Source: Burkholderiales bacterium (lineage in GTDB: Bacteria; Pseudomonadota; Gammaproteobacteria; Burkholderiales; Burkholderiaceae_C). Taken from it: DNA of 64,000 nt. The translations under genes and the position numbers were made by a program. Shown here in pieces: positions 55,523 to 63,806 of this stretch. The stretch lies in contig JAIOOS010000029.1 of assembly GCA_021414305.1 (NCBI GenBank), positions 186,001 to 250,000 of the forward strand. The letters run 5' to 3'. The notes below the pieces were generated by a model. It did not search any database. It saw nothing but the letters and a program-made list of their open reading frames with translations, and was not told the DNA's origin. Numbering within the stretch: the stretch's first letter is position 1; every line of letters starts with the position of its first letter.

Positions 55523-58120
55523 TCAACCTGCCACCCGAAGTCGGCGGCCATGAACCCGCTTGACTCCCTCGAACCAGACCACGCTCAGTCCGGCAATCCC
55601 CAGCGCCGCCAGCAGCATGACGGATGAGGGTGCAGAGAAGGCGAACAGTCGGCTCATCGCAGGGATGCCCAGCACGGCGCCGAGGACGACGACGGTACCG
55701 ATCGCGATCCAGGCGAACTGCCGACTGGATTCCTTGTTCCGCTGCGGCGCGCTACGGCCCCAGGACCGGTTGGCGTGAATCAGGCCCAGGTTCGACAGGA
55801 CCAGCACGACGAAGGTCAGCGCGCGGGCGATGTCGTCACGCTGGGGATCTTCGGGCAGCCAAGCCCTGGCGCCCGCATACACCGCGAGCAGGAGCAGCAG
55901 CAGGCCGGCGCCCTGCCAGAGACCCCGGGCCAGCACATCCTTGTCGAACAGCTTCTGGTCCGGCCGGCGCGGCGGCGCCTTCATCGCGTCGGCCTCCAGC
56001 GGCTCGGCCTCGAAGACGACGGAGCAGGCCGGGTCGATGATCAGCTGCAGGAACAGGATGTGCACCGGCATCAGCAGCATCGGCCAGCCGAACACCACCG
56101 GCAGGATCGACAAGCCGACGATCGGCACATGCACCGCCACCACGAACACGATCGCCTTGCGCAGATTGGCGAAGACGCGGCGTCCGTAGCGGACCGCCGT
56201 CACCAGGGACGCGAAGTCGTCGTTCAGCAGCACCAGCGCCGCGGCCTCGCGCGCCACCTCGGTACCGCGGGCGCCCATGGCCACGCCGATGTCGGCCGCC
56301 TTCAAGGCCAGGGCGTCGTTGACGCCGTCGCCGGTCATCGCGACGACATCGCCGCGTGCCTGGAACGCCCGCACCAGGCGCAGCTTCTGCTCGGGCTGGA
56401 CACGGCAGAAGATGCTTGCCGCGCCCAGCCGTTCGGCGAGCGCTTCGTCGCTCAGCGCGGCAAGCTCGGTTCCGGCGATGACCGGCGCCTCGGTGCTCAG
56501 GCCCGCCTGCCGTGCGATCGAGACCGCGGTGGCCGGATGGTCGCCCGTCATCATCACGACCCGGATGCCGGCAGCCCGGCACTCGGCAATGGCCTGCGGC
56601 ACGTCGGGTCGAACCGGGTCTTCCAGCGCGACCAGCCCGAGGAATGCGAAATCGAAGTCGTGCTGTTGGCCGGGCAGCGCGCCGGCGGGAAAGGTGGCGT
56701 GGGCCACCCCCAGGACCCGGAGGCCCTCGCCCGCCATCGCCCGGACCTGCTCGATGATGCGTGCGCCCTGCGCCGCATCCAGGTGGCAGAGATCGACGAT
56801 GGCCTCCGGCGCGCCCTTGGCCGCGATCAGGCGTTCGGCCTTGTCTGGCGACTGCCACACGCGCGACATCGCCAGCATGGCGGGCGAAAGCGGGTAGTCG
56901 TCGACCAGCGTCCAGTCGCCGTGCAGGTGCTCGGTGTCGGCCAGCAGGCGCTTGCCGGCTTCGCCGATGGCCGTCTCCATGGGGTCGAAGGCGCGGCGAT
57001 GGCTGGCCAGCACGGCGTACTCCAGAACGCCGTGCAGCGCCTCTTGCAACAAGCCCGCGCCTGCCTGCGCGGTGTCGTACGTGGCCTGCTCCGACCACAG
57101 GCGCCGCACCGTCATGCGGTTCGCGGTCAGGGTTCCGGTCTTGTCGACACAGAGCACGGTGGTCGCCCCGAGCAGTTCCACGGCCGGGATGCTCCGCGCC
57201 AGCACCTTCTCGCCTGCCAGGCGCCACGCGCCCAGGCCGAGGAACAAGGTCAGTATTACAGGCAGCTCTTCCGGAAGGACCGCCATGGCCAGCGTCAGAC
57301 CCGCCAGCAGCCCGTGCAGCCAGTCGCCGAGCGCAATCCAGTAGGCGACGGCCAGCGCGGCGGCCAGGGCCAGGCCGACGAGGGCCACGCGTTTGACGAC
57401 CCGGCGCGTCTCCTGCTGGATCGGTGTGGATTCGACGACGATTCCCGCGAGCGACTGGCCGATGCGGCCGAGCGCACTTCGCTCGCCGGTGGCCACGACG
57501 CAGCCACGCGCCGTACCGCGAGTCACCAGCGTGCCGGAGTAGGCATGCGAGCTGTCGTCCATGCCGTCGGGCCGCACGGCTTCCCGGGGGCCGTCCCGGG
57601 TCGGGTCGGAGAACTCCTTGACGACTGGCGCCGACTCGCCGGTCAGCAGCGACTCGTCGACGGCGAAGTTCGAGACCTGGACAAGATGCACGTCGGCAGG
57701 GACCCGGTCGCCCTCGGCCAGCAACACGACGTCACCCGCCACCAGCTCGCGCGCTGCGATGCGCGCAGGCTCGCCGTCGCGCTCGACGAGCGCGCGCGGG
57801 CTCGACAGGTCGCGCAGGGCGTCCAGTGAACGCTCGCTGCGTCGCTGCTGCGCGAAGCTGATGCCCATGACGACGAAAACGAAGCCGAGCAGCATCAGCG
57901 CCTCTTGCCTGTCGCCGAGCACCATGTAGATGGCGCCGCAGGCCACCAGCAGAAGAAACATCGGCTCGGATGCGACCTCGCGTGCCAGCCTGAGCACGCT
58001 GCGACGCTTCGACGCGGGCAATTCGTTCGGCCCGTCCCGGGCCAGGCGCCGCCGGGCCTCCGCGTTGCTCAGTCCGCGGGCGACTGGCGGTGTTCCTGGC
58101 GCCCCGAGGACGTCATCCAT
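55523..58120 (-). CDS. P2-type cation-transporting ATPase
   Basis: 865 residues. An N-terminal cation-ATPase domain (ARGLSNAEARRRLARDGPNELP), TGES loop (LLTGESAPVV), PEELP in TM4, DKTGTLTANRM with the phosphorylated Asp, and TGDGVNDALALKAADIGVAMG. It falls in the calcium/P2A-like class, but TM4 reads PEELP in place of PEGLP, so ion specificity is uncertain. ATG 58120 overlaps the cytochrome c gene by 8 bp. Confidence 0.9.
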   Translation of the reverse strand: MDDVLGAPGTPPVARGLSNAEARRRLARDGPNELPASKRRSVLRLAREVASEPMFLLLVACGAIYMVLGDRQEALMLLGFVFVVMGISFAQQRRSERSLDALRDLSSPRALVERDGEPARIAARELVAGDVVLLAEGDRVPADVHLVQVSNFAVDESLLTGESAPVVKEFSDPTRDGPREAVRPDGMDDSSHAYSGTLVTRGTARGCVVATGERSALGRIGQSLAGIVVESTPIQQETRRVVKRVALVGLALAAALAVAYWIALGDWLHGLLAGLTLAMAVLPEELPVILTLFLGLGAWRLAGEKVLARSIPAVELLGATTVLCVDKTGTLTANRMTVRRLWSEQATYDTAQAGAGLLQEALHGVLEYAVLASHRRAFDPMETAIGEAGKRLLADTEHLHGDWTLVDDYPLSPAMLAMSRVWQSPDKAERLIAAKGAPEAIVDLCHLDAAQGARIIEQVRAMAGEGLRVLGVAHATFPAGALPGQQHDFDFAFLGLVALEDPVRPDVPQAIAECRAAGIRVVMMTGDHPATAVSIARQAGLSTEAPVIAGTELAALSDEALAERLGAASIFCRVQPEQKLRLVRAFQARGDVVAMTGDGVNDALALKAADIGVAMGARGTEVAREAAALVLLNDDFASLVTAVRYGRRVFANLRKAIVFVVAVHVPIVGLSILPVVFGWPMLLMPVHILFLQLIIDPACSVVFEAEPLEADAMKAPPRRPDQKLFDKDVLARGLWQGAGLLLLLLAVYAGARAWLPEDPQRDDIARALTFVVLVLSNLGLIHANRSWGRSAPQRNKESSRQFAWIAIGTVVVLGAVLGIPAMSRLFAFSAPSSVMLLAALGIAGLSVVWFEGVKRVHGRRLRVAG

Positions 58121-58511
58121 CCAGTTCGCGGGAAAGGCCGGTCGGGACGCGCAACGAGGAACGCGAGGCATCCCCCTGCTCGAATCGATAGATGGATTCG
58201 TTCAGGTAGCGGGCCACCTCCTGGATGTCGCTGTCGGACCATCCCAGCGAGACCGCGTCCTGCCAGCGCCGGACCTGGAACTTCAGGCTGCTCCAGTCCT
58301 TCGCCGACCGCTTGTCGCGCCAGTGCATCTGCGTCGTGTGGCAGGAGACGCAATGCGTGGTGTAGAGCAACTCGCCCCGGGATTGCGCCATCGCGGACGG
58401 GGCCGCGGCCAGGCCGATCGCGACGATCGGGATGAGAGCCCGCACGATGCCCGAGGCGGCTGCCCGGCCGGCATTCGTGCGTTGGCGACGATGAGCATTT
58501 GCGTCAGACAT
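58113..58511 (-). CDS. Small monoheme cytochrome c (paralogue of 52105-52413)
   Basis: 132 residues. The N-terminus has a 25-residue basic lead before the signal peptide (ALIPIVAIGLAAAPSAMAQ). The heme site is CVSCH, followed by WRDKRSAKDWSSLKFQVRRW. It overlaps the b561 stop and the ATPase start by 8 bp each. It may take electrons from the cytochrome b561 encoded just upstream. Confidence 0.87.
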   Translation of the reverse strand: MSDANAHRRQRTNAGRAAASGIVRALIPIVAIGLAAAPSAMAQSRGELLYTTHCVSCHTTQMHWRDKRSAKDWSSLKFQVRRWQDAVSLGWSDSDIQEVARYLNESIYRFEQGDASRSSLRVPTGLSRELDG

Positions 58512-59052
58512 GGTTGGGCAGCATGCGCCGGAGTGTGTCGTCGCGAACGACGTAGTGATGAAACAGCGCAGCCGCCGCGTGCAGCCCGATCAGGACGTAG
58601 CCGACCGTTGCGCCGATCTCGTGGATCTCCTTGGCCCAGTCGGCAACGGACCGGTTCTCGCCGACGAGAGGCGGCAAGTGCATGCCGAAGAACGGAACCG
58701 GGGCGCCCTTCGCGCTGAGCGTCAGCCATCCCAGGAGGGGCAAGCCGATCATCAGGCCGTACAAGGCAGCGTGCATCCAGCGCGCGAGGCGGCTCTGCCA
58801 ACGCGGGGGGGCAGGCTCGACGCGCGGCGCGGTCCCCATGAAGTGAACTCCCACCCTGAAGACGGCCAGCAGCAGAACCGACAGTCCCAGCATGAAGTGC
58901 CAGGTCTTCATCGCCTCGCGGGCGTCGCTTCCCTTCGGAAACATGCCGCGCAACTCCATGCAGGCATATGCCGCGGCGATGAGCAGCAGCATCAGCCAGT
59001 GAAGTCCGATCGACAACGATCCGTACCGGCCGGCGGTGTTGCGCCAGGTCAT
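58504..59052 (-). CDS. Cytochrome b561 family protein
   Basis: 182 residues with four membrane segments and heme-ligand His in SIGLHWLMLLLIAAAYA, WHFMLGLSVLLLAVFR, RWMHAALYGLMIGLPLLGW and LIGLHAAAALFHHYV. Bacterial b561 proteins are membrane quinol or superoxide oxidases. Start ATG 59052. First gene of the electron-transfer operon, with an FNR-like dyad about 100 bp upstream. Confidence 0.9.
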   Translation of the reverse strand: MTWRNTAGRYGSLSIGLHWLMLLLIAAAYACMELRGMFPKGSDAREAMKTWHFMLGLSVLLLAVFRVGVHFMGTAPRVEPAPPRWQSRLARWMHAALYGLMIGLPLLGWLTLSAKGAPVPFFGMHLPPLVGENRSVADWAKEIHEIGATVGYVLIGLHAAAALFHHYVVRDDTLRRMLPNHV

Positions 59053-59144
59053 TGCCAACGCCCGTGGTCGGTGGACCCGGCTTGCATGCTGTTGCTCATG
59101 AATGTCGCCAAAGCCCGATTCGACACCGGCCGCGCGCAGAGCAC

Positions 59145-59158
59145 TTGATCCAGCGCAA
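59145..59158 (-). promoter_or_regulatory. FNR-like dyad in the b561/ART intergenic region
   Basis: TTGAT-CCAG-CGCAA, perfect left half, imperfect right half. The rest of the 247-bp gap is without clear signals except the AGGGGAGGA ribosome site of the next gene. Confidence 0.42.
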
Positions 59159-59299
59159 GGCGGGCGGACGCTTGCCGGGCGCGGAAGCCGCCGGGCGTTG
59201 CGAAATCCATCGCGGAAAACCCTCTCGTCGCGGTCGTTGCCTTCTCTCGTCAGGAAGGTAGAGTGCTCGCGAATTTCGCCGAGACAGGGGAGGACCTTC

Positions 59300-61204
59300 A
59301 TGAAGACGAAGAAGAGCGACGAATTCATCAAGCTGGCCCAGAAGCGCCCCCGGACCCAATTCGCCGTCGTCGGCAAGGGCACGACCTGGACCTTCCACGA
59401 AGGCGCCGATCTCGCCAAGGCGGTTGCCGGCAAGGGCGACACGATGATCCGTGCGACCTGCCAACGGTCGCAGGCCGCGTTGAAGCTCCTCGTCATCGGC
59501 GGAACACCCGAGATCACCCTCTTCAAGACCCGCGTCTTCGCCGCCCAGTTGAAGGCCAACCCGAAGGCGATGACCTTCAAGCCGGTGAAGGCCGAGGAGA
59601 ACGCCGAGCTGGAGCTGCTGCAGGCCGAGCTCGACGGCTCCCTGGTCGAGCAGGTCGGCGGCCTCCCCGGCGAAGCGCGCGAGGCCCTCCTTCCCCTGCT
59701 GAACGAGGCCAAGGCGCTGGCCGAAGACGGCGACGTCGCCGCCGCCAAGCTCAAGGTGCAGGAGCTGAAGCGCAAGCTCGGGGCGAACAAGCCGACCGAC
59801 GATGCGGCGGAGCGCAAGGCGCTGACCGCCGAGCTGCAGGGTCGCCTCGTCGAAGAGGTCGCCAAGCTGAAGAGCCCGCAGCGCGACCCGCTGCTTCGCC
59901 TCTTCAACGAGGCCCTCAAGCTGGCGACCGGCGGCGACCTGAAGCTCGCCAAGGACAAGGTCGCCGAGCTGAAGAGCGGCTTGAGCTCCGTGCCCCCGCC
60001 GCGGCCGACCTCGTCCACGCCGGCCAAGCCCTCGGGCGTGACGTTCAAGCAGCGGCTCGCCGTGATGACGCCGCAATACCAGGAAGTCCTCAAGAAGGCG
60101 CCGCTCAACAAGGCGCAGCTCGAGCTCCTGATGAAGGACGTGATCGACGCCGCCAAGACGGGCAGATTCGATGCAGGCCTCGGCCAGCTCGACAAGCTCG
60201 AAGCCGAGCTGAAGGTGGCGCTGGAGTTCCTCCAGCTGAAGAACGAGAAGGACGTCGTCAAGCGCATTCGGTTCTGCGAAGCCTTCCTCGGCGCCCACGC
60301 CGACCATGGCGCCGAATGCGCGCAGGTGGAAGACATCTACGCCGAAGCGAAGAAGGCCTGGGGCGTGGCCGAAGCCAAGAAGGCCTACGAGGCGCAGATG
60401 AAGGAGGACGCCTCCTCGCCGTACAACCCCGGCAACAAGTTCGGCCCCAAGCATCGCGAAGCCAACGAGAAGGACCGGATCCTCGATCCGGTCAAGCTCA
60501 AGGAATTCGCCAAGAAATACAAGCTCGAGGAAGCCGAGGTGCTGGCGATCCGCACCTACACGGCCGCCGACTACAAGTACATCAATCCGGCCGTCGCCAA
60601 CCAGAAGGACCACCCCGAGCGGCAGAAGCTCGGCGCCGACGGCAAGCCGATCGCCTGGATGGATGCGCAGCACCGGCCGGACCCCTCGAAGGCGAAGAAC
60701 GCGACCGAGAAGAAGCAGCTCGAGAAGGCGCTCGCGGAATACGAAGCGAGCAAGAAGAAGAGCCTGCAGGAGGAAGGGTCGCTCCACGCCGGGATGGTGA
60801 TGGAAGCGTTCAAGAAGCTGCCCAAGAAGGCCGGCACGCTCTATCGCGGCGCCCGCATGAACCTGCAGCGCTTCAACAGCGAATACGCGGTCGGCAAGCA
60901 GATTCCGGTCGAGGCGTTCATCAGCCAGTCGGTGAGCCAGGACGTCGCCCGCGGCTTCGCCGACGGCGGCGGCAACGTCGTGCTGCCCCCCGACGCGACG
61001 GTCAGCGTGTTCGTCGAGGTCGACGTCCACGACGCGCGCGACATCAGCGAGATGTCGATCTACGGCGCGACCGAGGCCGAATGGCTGCTCCCGCCCGGGG
61101 GCAAGCTGGTGGTCGACGCGATCGCCGAAGACCCGGTCAAGAACGCGGGCCACCCCGCGGCGACGGTATGGAAGAAGGTGCGGATGCGGCAGGTTCCGGC
61201 CTAG
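59300..61204 (+). CDS. Large protein with C-terminal ADP-ribosyltransferase (R-S-E, ExE type) domain
   Basis: 634 residues. Residues 1-250 are Lys/Glu/Ala-rich with long helices and two near-repeats (ELDGSLVEQV...LLPLLNEAKALAEDGD and ELQGRLVEEV...LLRLFNEALKLATGGD). A Pro-rich linker follows (about 234-248), then more helix. Residues about 470-634 form the catalytic fold: Arg516 in LYRGAR, the S-x-S strand FISQSVS (Ser542, Ser544) and the E-x-E loop ATEAEWLLPPGG (Glu592, Glu594). This is the signature of arginine-modifying mono-ADP-ribosyltransferases such as ExoS-type toxins. No secretion signal or immunity gene is evident. An AGGGGAGGA ribosome site precedes ATG 59300. Confidence 0.85.
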   Translation: MKTKKSDEFIKLAQKRPRTQFAVVGKGTTWTFHEGADLAKAVAGKGDTMIRATCQRSQAALKLLVIGGTPEITLFKTRVFAAQLKANPKAMTFKPVKAEENAELELLQAELDGSLVEQVGGLPGEAREALLPLLNEAKALAEDGDVAAAKLKVQELKRKLGANKPTDDAAERKALTAELQGRLVEEVAKLKSPQRDPLLRLFNEALKLATGGDLKLAKDKVAELKSGLSSVPPPRPTSSTPAKPSGVTFKQRLAVMTPQYQEVLKKAPLNKAQLELLMKDVIDAAKTGRFDAGLGQLDKLEAELKVALEFLQLKNEKDVVKRIRFCEAFLGAHADHGAECAQVEDIYAEAKKAWGVAEAKKAYEAQMKEDASSPYNPGNKFGPKHREANEKDRILDPVKLKEFAKKYKLEEAEVLAIRTYTAADYKYINPAVANQKDHPERQKLGADGKPIAWMDAQHRPDPSKAKNATEKKQLEKALAEYEASKKKSLQEEGSLHAGMVMEAFKKLPKKAGTLYRGARMNLQRFNSEYAVGKQIPVEAFISQSVSQDVARGFADGGGNVVLPPDATVSVFVEVDVHDARDISEMSIYGATEAEWLLPPGGKLVVDAIAEDPVKNAGHPAATVWKKVRMRQVPA

Positions 61205-61228
61205 TCGCCGGCGCGGCCGGGCGGCCCC

Positions 61229-61735
61229 TCAGCCGATGACCTTGGCGGCCTGCGTCAGGCCGCCGGCCAGCAGGCCCTTGAGGTCGGTCTTGACGTTGAA
61301 CGGGTTCTGGTCGACGTGCGCGACCAGGGTCGCGCCTTTCACGTAGTTGATGTACTCCGTGAGGATGGCCTTCGCCTTGTCGAGCTCGGCCTTCTGCGCG
61401 GCGTCGTCGGCCGCCTTGCCGGCGTTCGCCAGCGAGTCGGCGAGCCGGTGATCGACGGTGGCCAGCACCTCGTCGAGCTTGACCAGGCCCTTTTCGATCT
61501 CCTGCAGCAGCGCCGGCGGCGCATCGGCGCAATGCGATTTCACGGCCGCCTTGAGCGCGGCGATGCGCTCGTCGGCCTGGCGATGCGTCTGCCGCCACGC
61601 TTCGGCGGCCTCGGTGAGCTTTCCGGTCTTCGGCGCGGCCGAGGCCTTGGCAGCCGGAGCGCCCTTCGCAGCGGTCGCGGGGGATGACGCCAGGTTCGGC
61701 GGCGGCGTGAGCTTGAGCGCCTGCAAGAGACTCAT
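61229..61735 (-). CDS. Hypothetical helical protein, convergent partner of the ART gene
   Basis: 168 residues. A Pro/Ala-rich N-terminal 40 residues, then helices (AAEAWRQTHRQADERIAALKAAVKSH and LLQEIEKGLVKLDEVL) and a C-terminal YINYVKGATLVAHVDQNPF. No known domain recognised. It follows the 637-aa gene by 18 bp on the same strand, so the two form an operon; its 3' end is 24 bp from that of the ART gene. Role as immunity, chaperone or structural protein is open. Confidence 0.7.
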   Translation of the reverse strand: MSLLQALKLTPPPNLASSPATAAKGAPAAKASAAPKTGKLTEAAEAWRQTHRQADERIAALKAAVKSHCADAPPALLQEIEKGLVKLDEVLATVDHRLADSLANAGKAADDAAQKAELDKAKAILTEYINYVKGATLVAHVDQNPFNVKTDLKGLLAGGLTQAAKVIG

Positions 61736-61753
61736 GAATCGATTCCCCTTCTG

Positions 61754-63667
61754 TCAGAACGAGAGCGTGACGCTGAACACCGCGGCCGGCGGCGCAGCCT
61801 TGCCGCCCGCGGGCCAGTCGCCTTCGATGCTGAAGCCGAAGCTGGCCGCGATCTCGGACTTCTTCTTCAGCGTCTTCGCCTTGTTGGCCGCATCCTTGAT
61901 CGGCTTCATGACTTCCTGCATCTTGGCGTTCAGCACCTGCGCGTCCTCGATGCTGCGAATGCCCTTGTCGCCTGCCAGCTTGTAGAGCTCCTTGATCTGC
62001 CGGTCGGCGTCGGCGAACAGGTCCTGCAGGCTCGCCGTTTCCACCGGTTCTCCCATCGAGAAGGTGACTTCGAACTTGTAGCCCTTGGTCGACACGTTGG
62101 CGGCGAACGACAGCTTGTCGCCCGTGTCCTTGAACGTGCGTCCGTCCTTCAGGGCGATGTCGATCTGCACCTTGCCGCCGGCTTCGCCGGTGCTGGACAC
62201 GTTGCCGCCGCCCGTGACGGTGGTATTTCCCTTCGTGTACGCGACCTCGATGCTGCCGCGCACCTCCTTGAGCGTCTTCTCCAGCTCGGCCGCCAGCTTC
62301 AGGTCCTTGGTTTCGTGAACGATCTTGAGCTTGGCGGTGAGGTCGTCGGCCTTCTGCTTGAGCTCGGCGGCGATCTTGGTCTTGCCCTCGTTGAGCATGA
62401 CCTCGATGGCGGCCTTGGTCTCGTCGAGCGCCTTCTCGAAACTGGCAGTGACGACGACGCCGGTCTTCACCGCGGTGAGCTCGAGCTTGGCCGAGACCTT
62501 GTCGGCCGCGGCCGTCACCTTCAGCACCGCCTCGAGGGTCGGCGTCGCGTAGTAGGCCTTCAGGGTGCCCTGCAGGGCCTTGAGGTCCACCTCCGCGTCG
62601 ACGCCCGCCTTGACCGCGTCCTTGTTGTTCTTGTCCTTCTTCAGGTAGACGACGCTGGCGGTGATCTTGTCTTCGGTCGCCTTGGCGGTGACCGTGATCT
62701 TTTCCTGCAGCTTCTTCCAGGCGAGGTTGAACTCGGCCTCGCGCTTGTCGAAGTCGGCGGTCAGGTCCGCCGTGATCTCCTCGCCGCTCTTCTTCTTCTG
62801 CTCGAGCTCGAGCTTCACCTTGTCGCGGTCGGCCTTCAGGCTGAGGGCGGTGGTGGCTTCCTCGCTGATCTTCTTCCACTGCCCGCGCAGCTCGGGATCG
62901 AATTCCTTCCAGCCGTCGTTCGAGACCTGGATCGTGAAGTCCTTGTTCTTCAACGACACCTTGGTGCCGCCCTTGCCGGCGCTGGCGTCGACCTCGCCCG
63001 CCGGCGTCGCCACCGTCAGGGCGGCGCCCTCGAGAGTGAGCTGGACCACGCCGCCGGCGATCTGCACGCTGACGCCGGCCGGCAGCTCCGACATGTAGGC
63101 CGCGAGCAGGCGGTCGGAGTTCACCGTCATCAGGTTCTTGCCGGTGGACAGCGCCCAGCCCATCTCGCCGCCGCGCGCTTTGACCGTCGTCTGCACGATG
63201 TCCATCACGGCCTTGGCCGACGGCAGCTTGCCCTTGAGCGCGGGCACCTTGTTCGCGGTCTGCTTGACCCACTGCGACAGGTTGGCGGCCTCCGGGAAGC
63301 GCTTGCGAACCTCCGTGATGATCTTCGCGTAGCTCGCCCGCGCCAGCTCGTCGTGCGGTATCGCGTCGACGTACGCCTTGACGTCGGCGAGCACCTTGTT
63401 CATCTTCACCAGCGCCTGCTCGGCCTCCTTCTTGTTCAGCTCGTCCTGTTCCTTGATCCCCTGCATCATCGTCCGCAGCTGGTCCGGTGACGGACGAAGC
63501 GGATCGAACGCGGGCTTCGCCACCACCGGGGAGTCGTACTCGTCGGCGGCGCCAGGCACCCCGGCGCCTGCACGGCCGGCCGATTTCTCCGGCGCCCCAT
63601 CGGCCGCGGCGGTATCGACGCCGAGGCCCTCGAGCCATTTGCGTTGCGCTTCAGTGATGGTGGCCAT
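61754..63667 (-). CDS. Hypothetical 637-aa protein rich in amphipathic strands and coiled coil
   Basis: The N-terminus MATITEAQRKWLEGLGVD is followed by a Gly/Ala/Pro-rich linker and helical region (residues 70-180). From about residue 190 to the end come many alternating-pattern strands such as KVSLKNKDFTIQVS, KITASVVYLKKDK and KVSAKLELTAVKTGVVVTASF, ending in AVFSVTLSF. The strand pattern and terminal Phe recall beta-barrel or beta-helix proteins, yet no signal peptide is present and the charge is very high (Lys/Glu). I do not recognise the family. The start is ATG 63667. Confidence 0.7.
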   Translation of the reverse strand: MATITEAQRKWLEGLGVDTAAADGAPEKSAGRAGAGVPGAADEYDSPVVAKPAFDPLRPSPDQLRTMMQGIKEQDELNKKEAEQALVKMNKVLADVKAYVDAIPHDELARASYAKIITEVRKRFPEAANLSQWVKQTANKVPALKGKLPSAKAVMDIVQTTVKARGGEMGWALSTGKNLMTVNSDRLLAAYMSELPAGVSVQIAGGVVQLTLEGAALTVATPAGEVDASAGKGGTKVSLKNKDFTIQVSNDGWKEFDPELRGQWKKISEEATTALSLKADRDKVKLELEQKKKSGEEITADLTADFDKREAEFNLAWKKLQEKITVTAKATEDKITASVVYLKKDKNNKDAVKAGVDAEVDLKALQGTLKAYYATPTLEAVLKVTAAADKVSAKLELTAVKTGVVVTASFEKALDETKAAIEVMLNEGKTKIAAELKQKADDLTAKLKIVHETKDLKLAAELEKTLKEVRGSIEVAYTKGNTTVTGGGNVSSTGEAGGKVQIDIALKDGRTFKDTGDKLSFAANVSTKGYKFEVTFSMGEPVETASLQDLFADADRQIKELYKLAGDKGIRSIEDAQVLNAKMQEVMKPIKDAANKAKTLKKKSEIAASFGFSIEGDWPAGGKAAPPAAVFSVTLSF

Positions 63668-63806
63668 AGGAGTTCGCGGGTTGAATCGCCAGCAGGGTGA
63701 ACCGATGCCTCGAGCGGCCGTGAGCATATCCCCTACCCCCTGCGCAAATCGCTCCCCCCGAAGGTCGGAGATCCGGCCCCGCCGGCTGGTAACGTCCGGC
63801 AGTCTC

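Noticed and set aside
55501..55530. FNR-like site near the flavoprotein gene
   Set aside because: TTGCAGCGCGGTCAA has the wrong length for the dyad and lies at the end of the ATPase gene.
61137..63638. 833-codon minus-strand frame across the two convergent ART partners
   Set aside because: It crosses an intergenic gap and two better frames; its protein is a run of Arg/Gly/Gln typical of a shifted frame.
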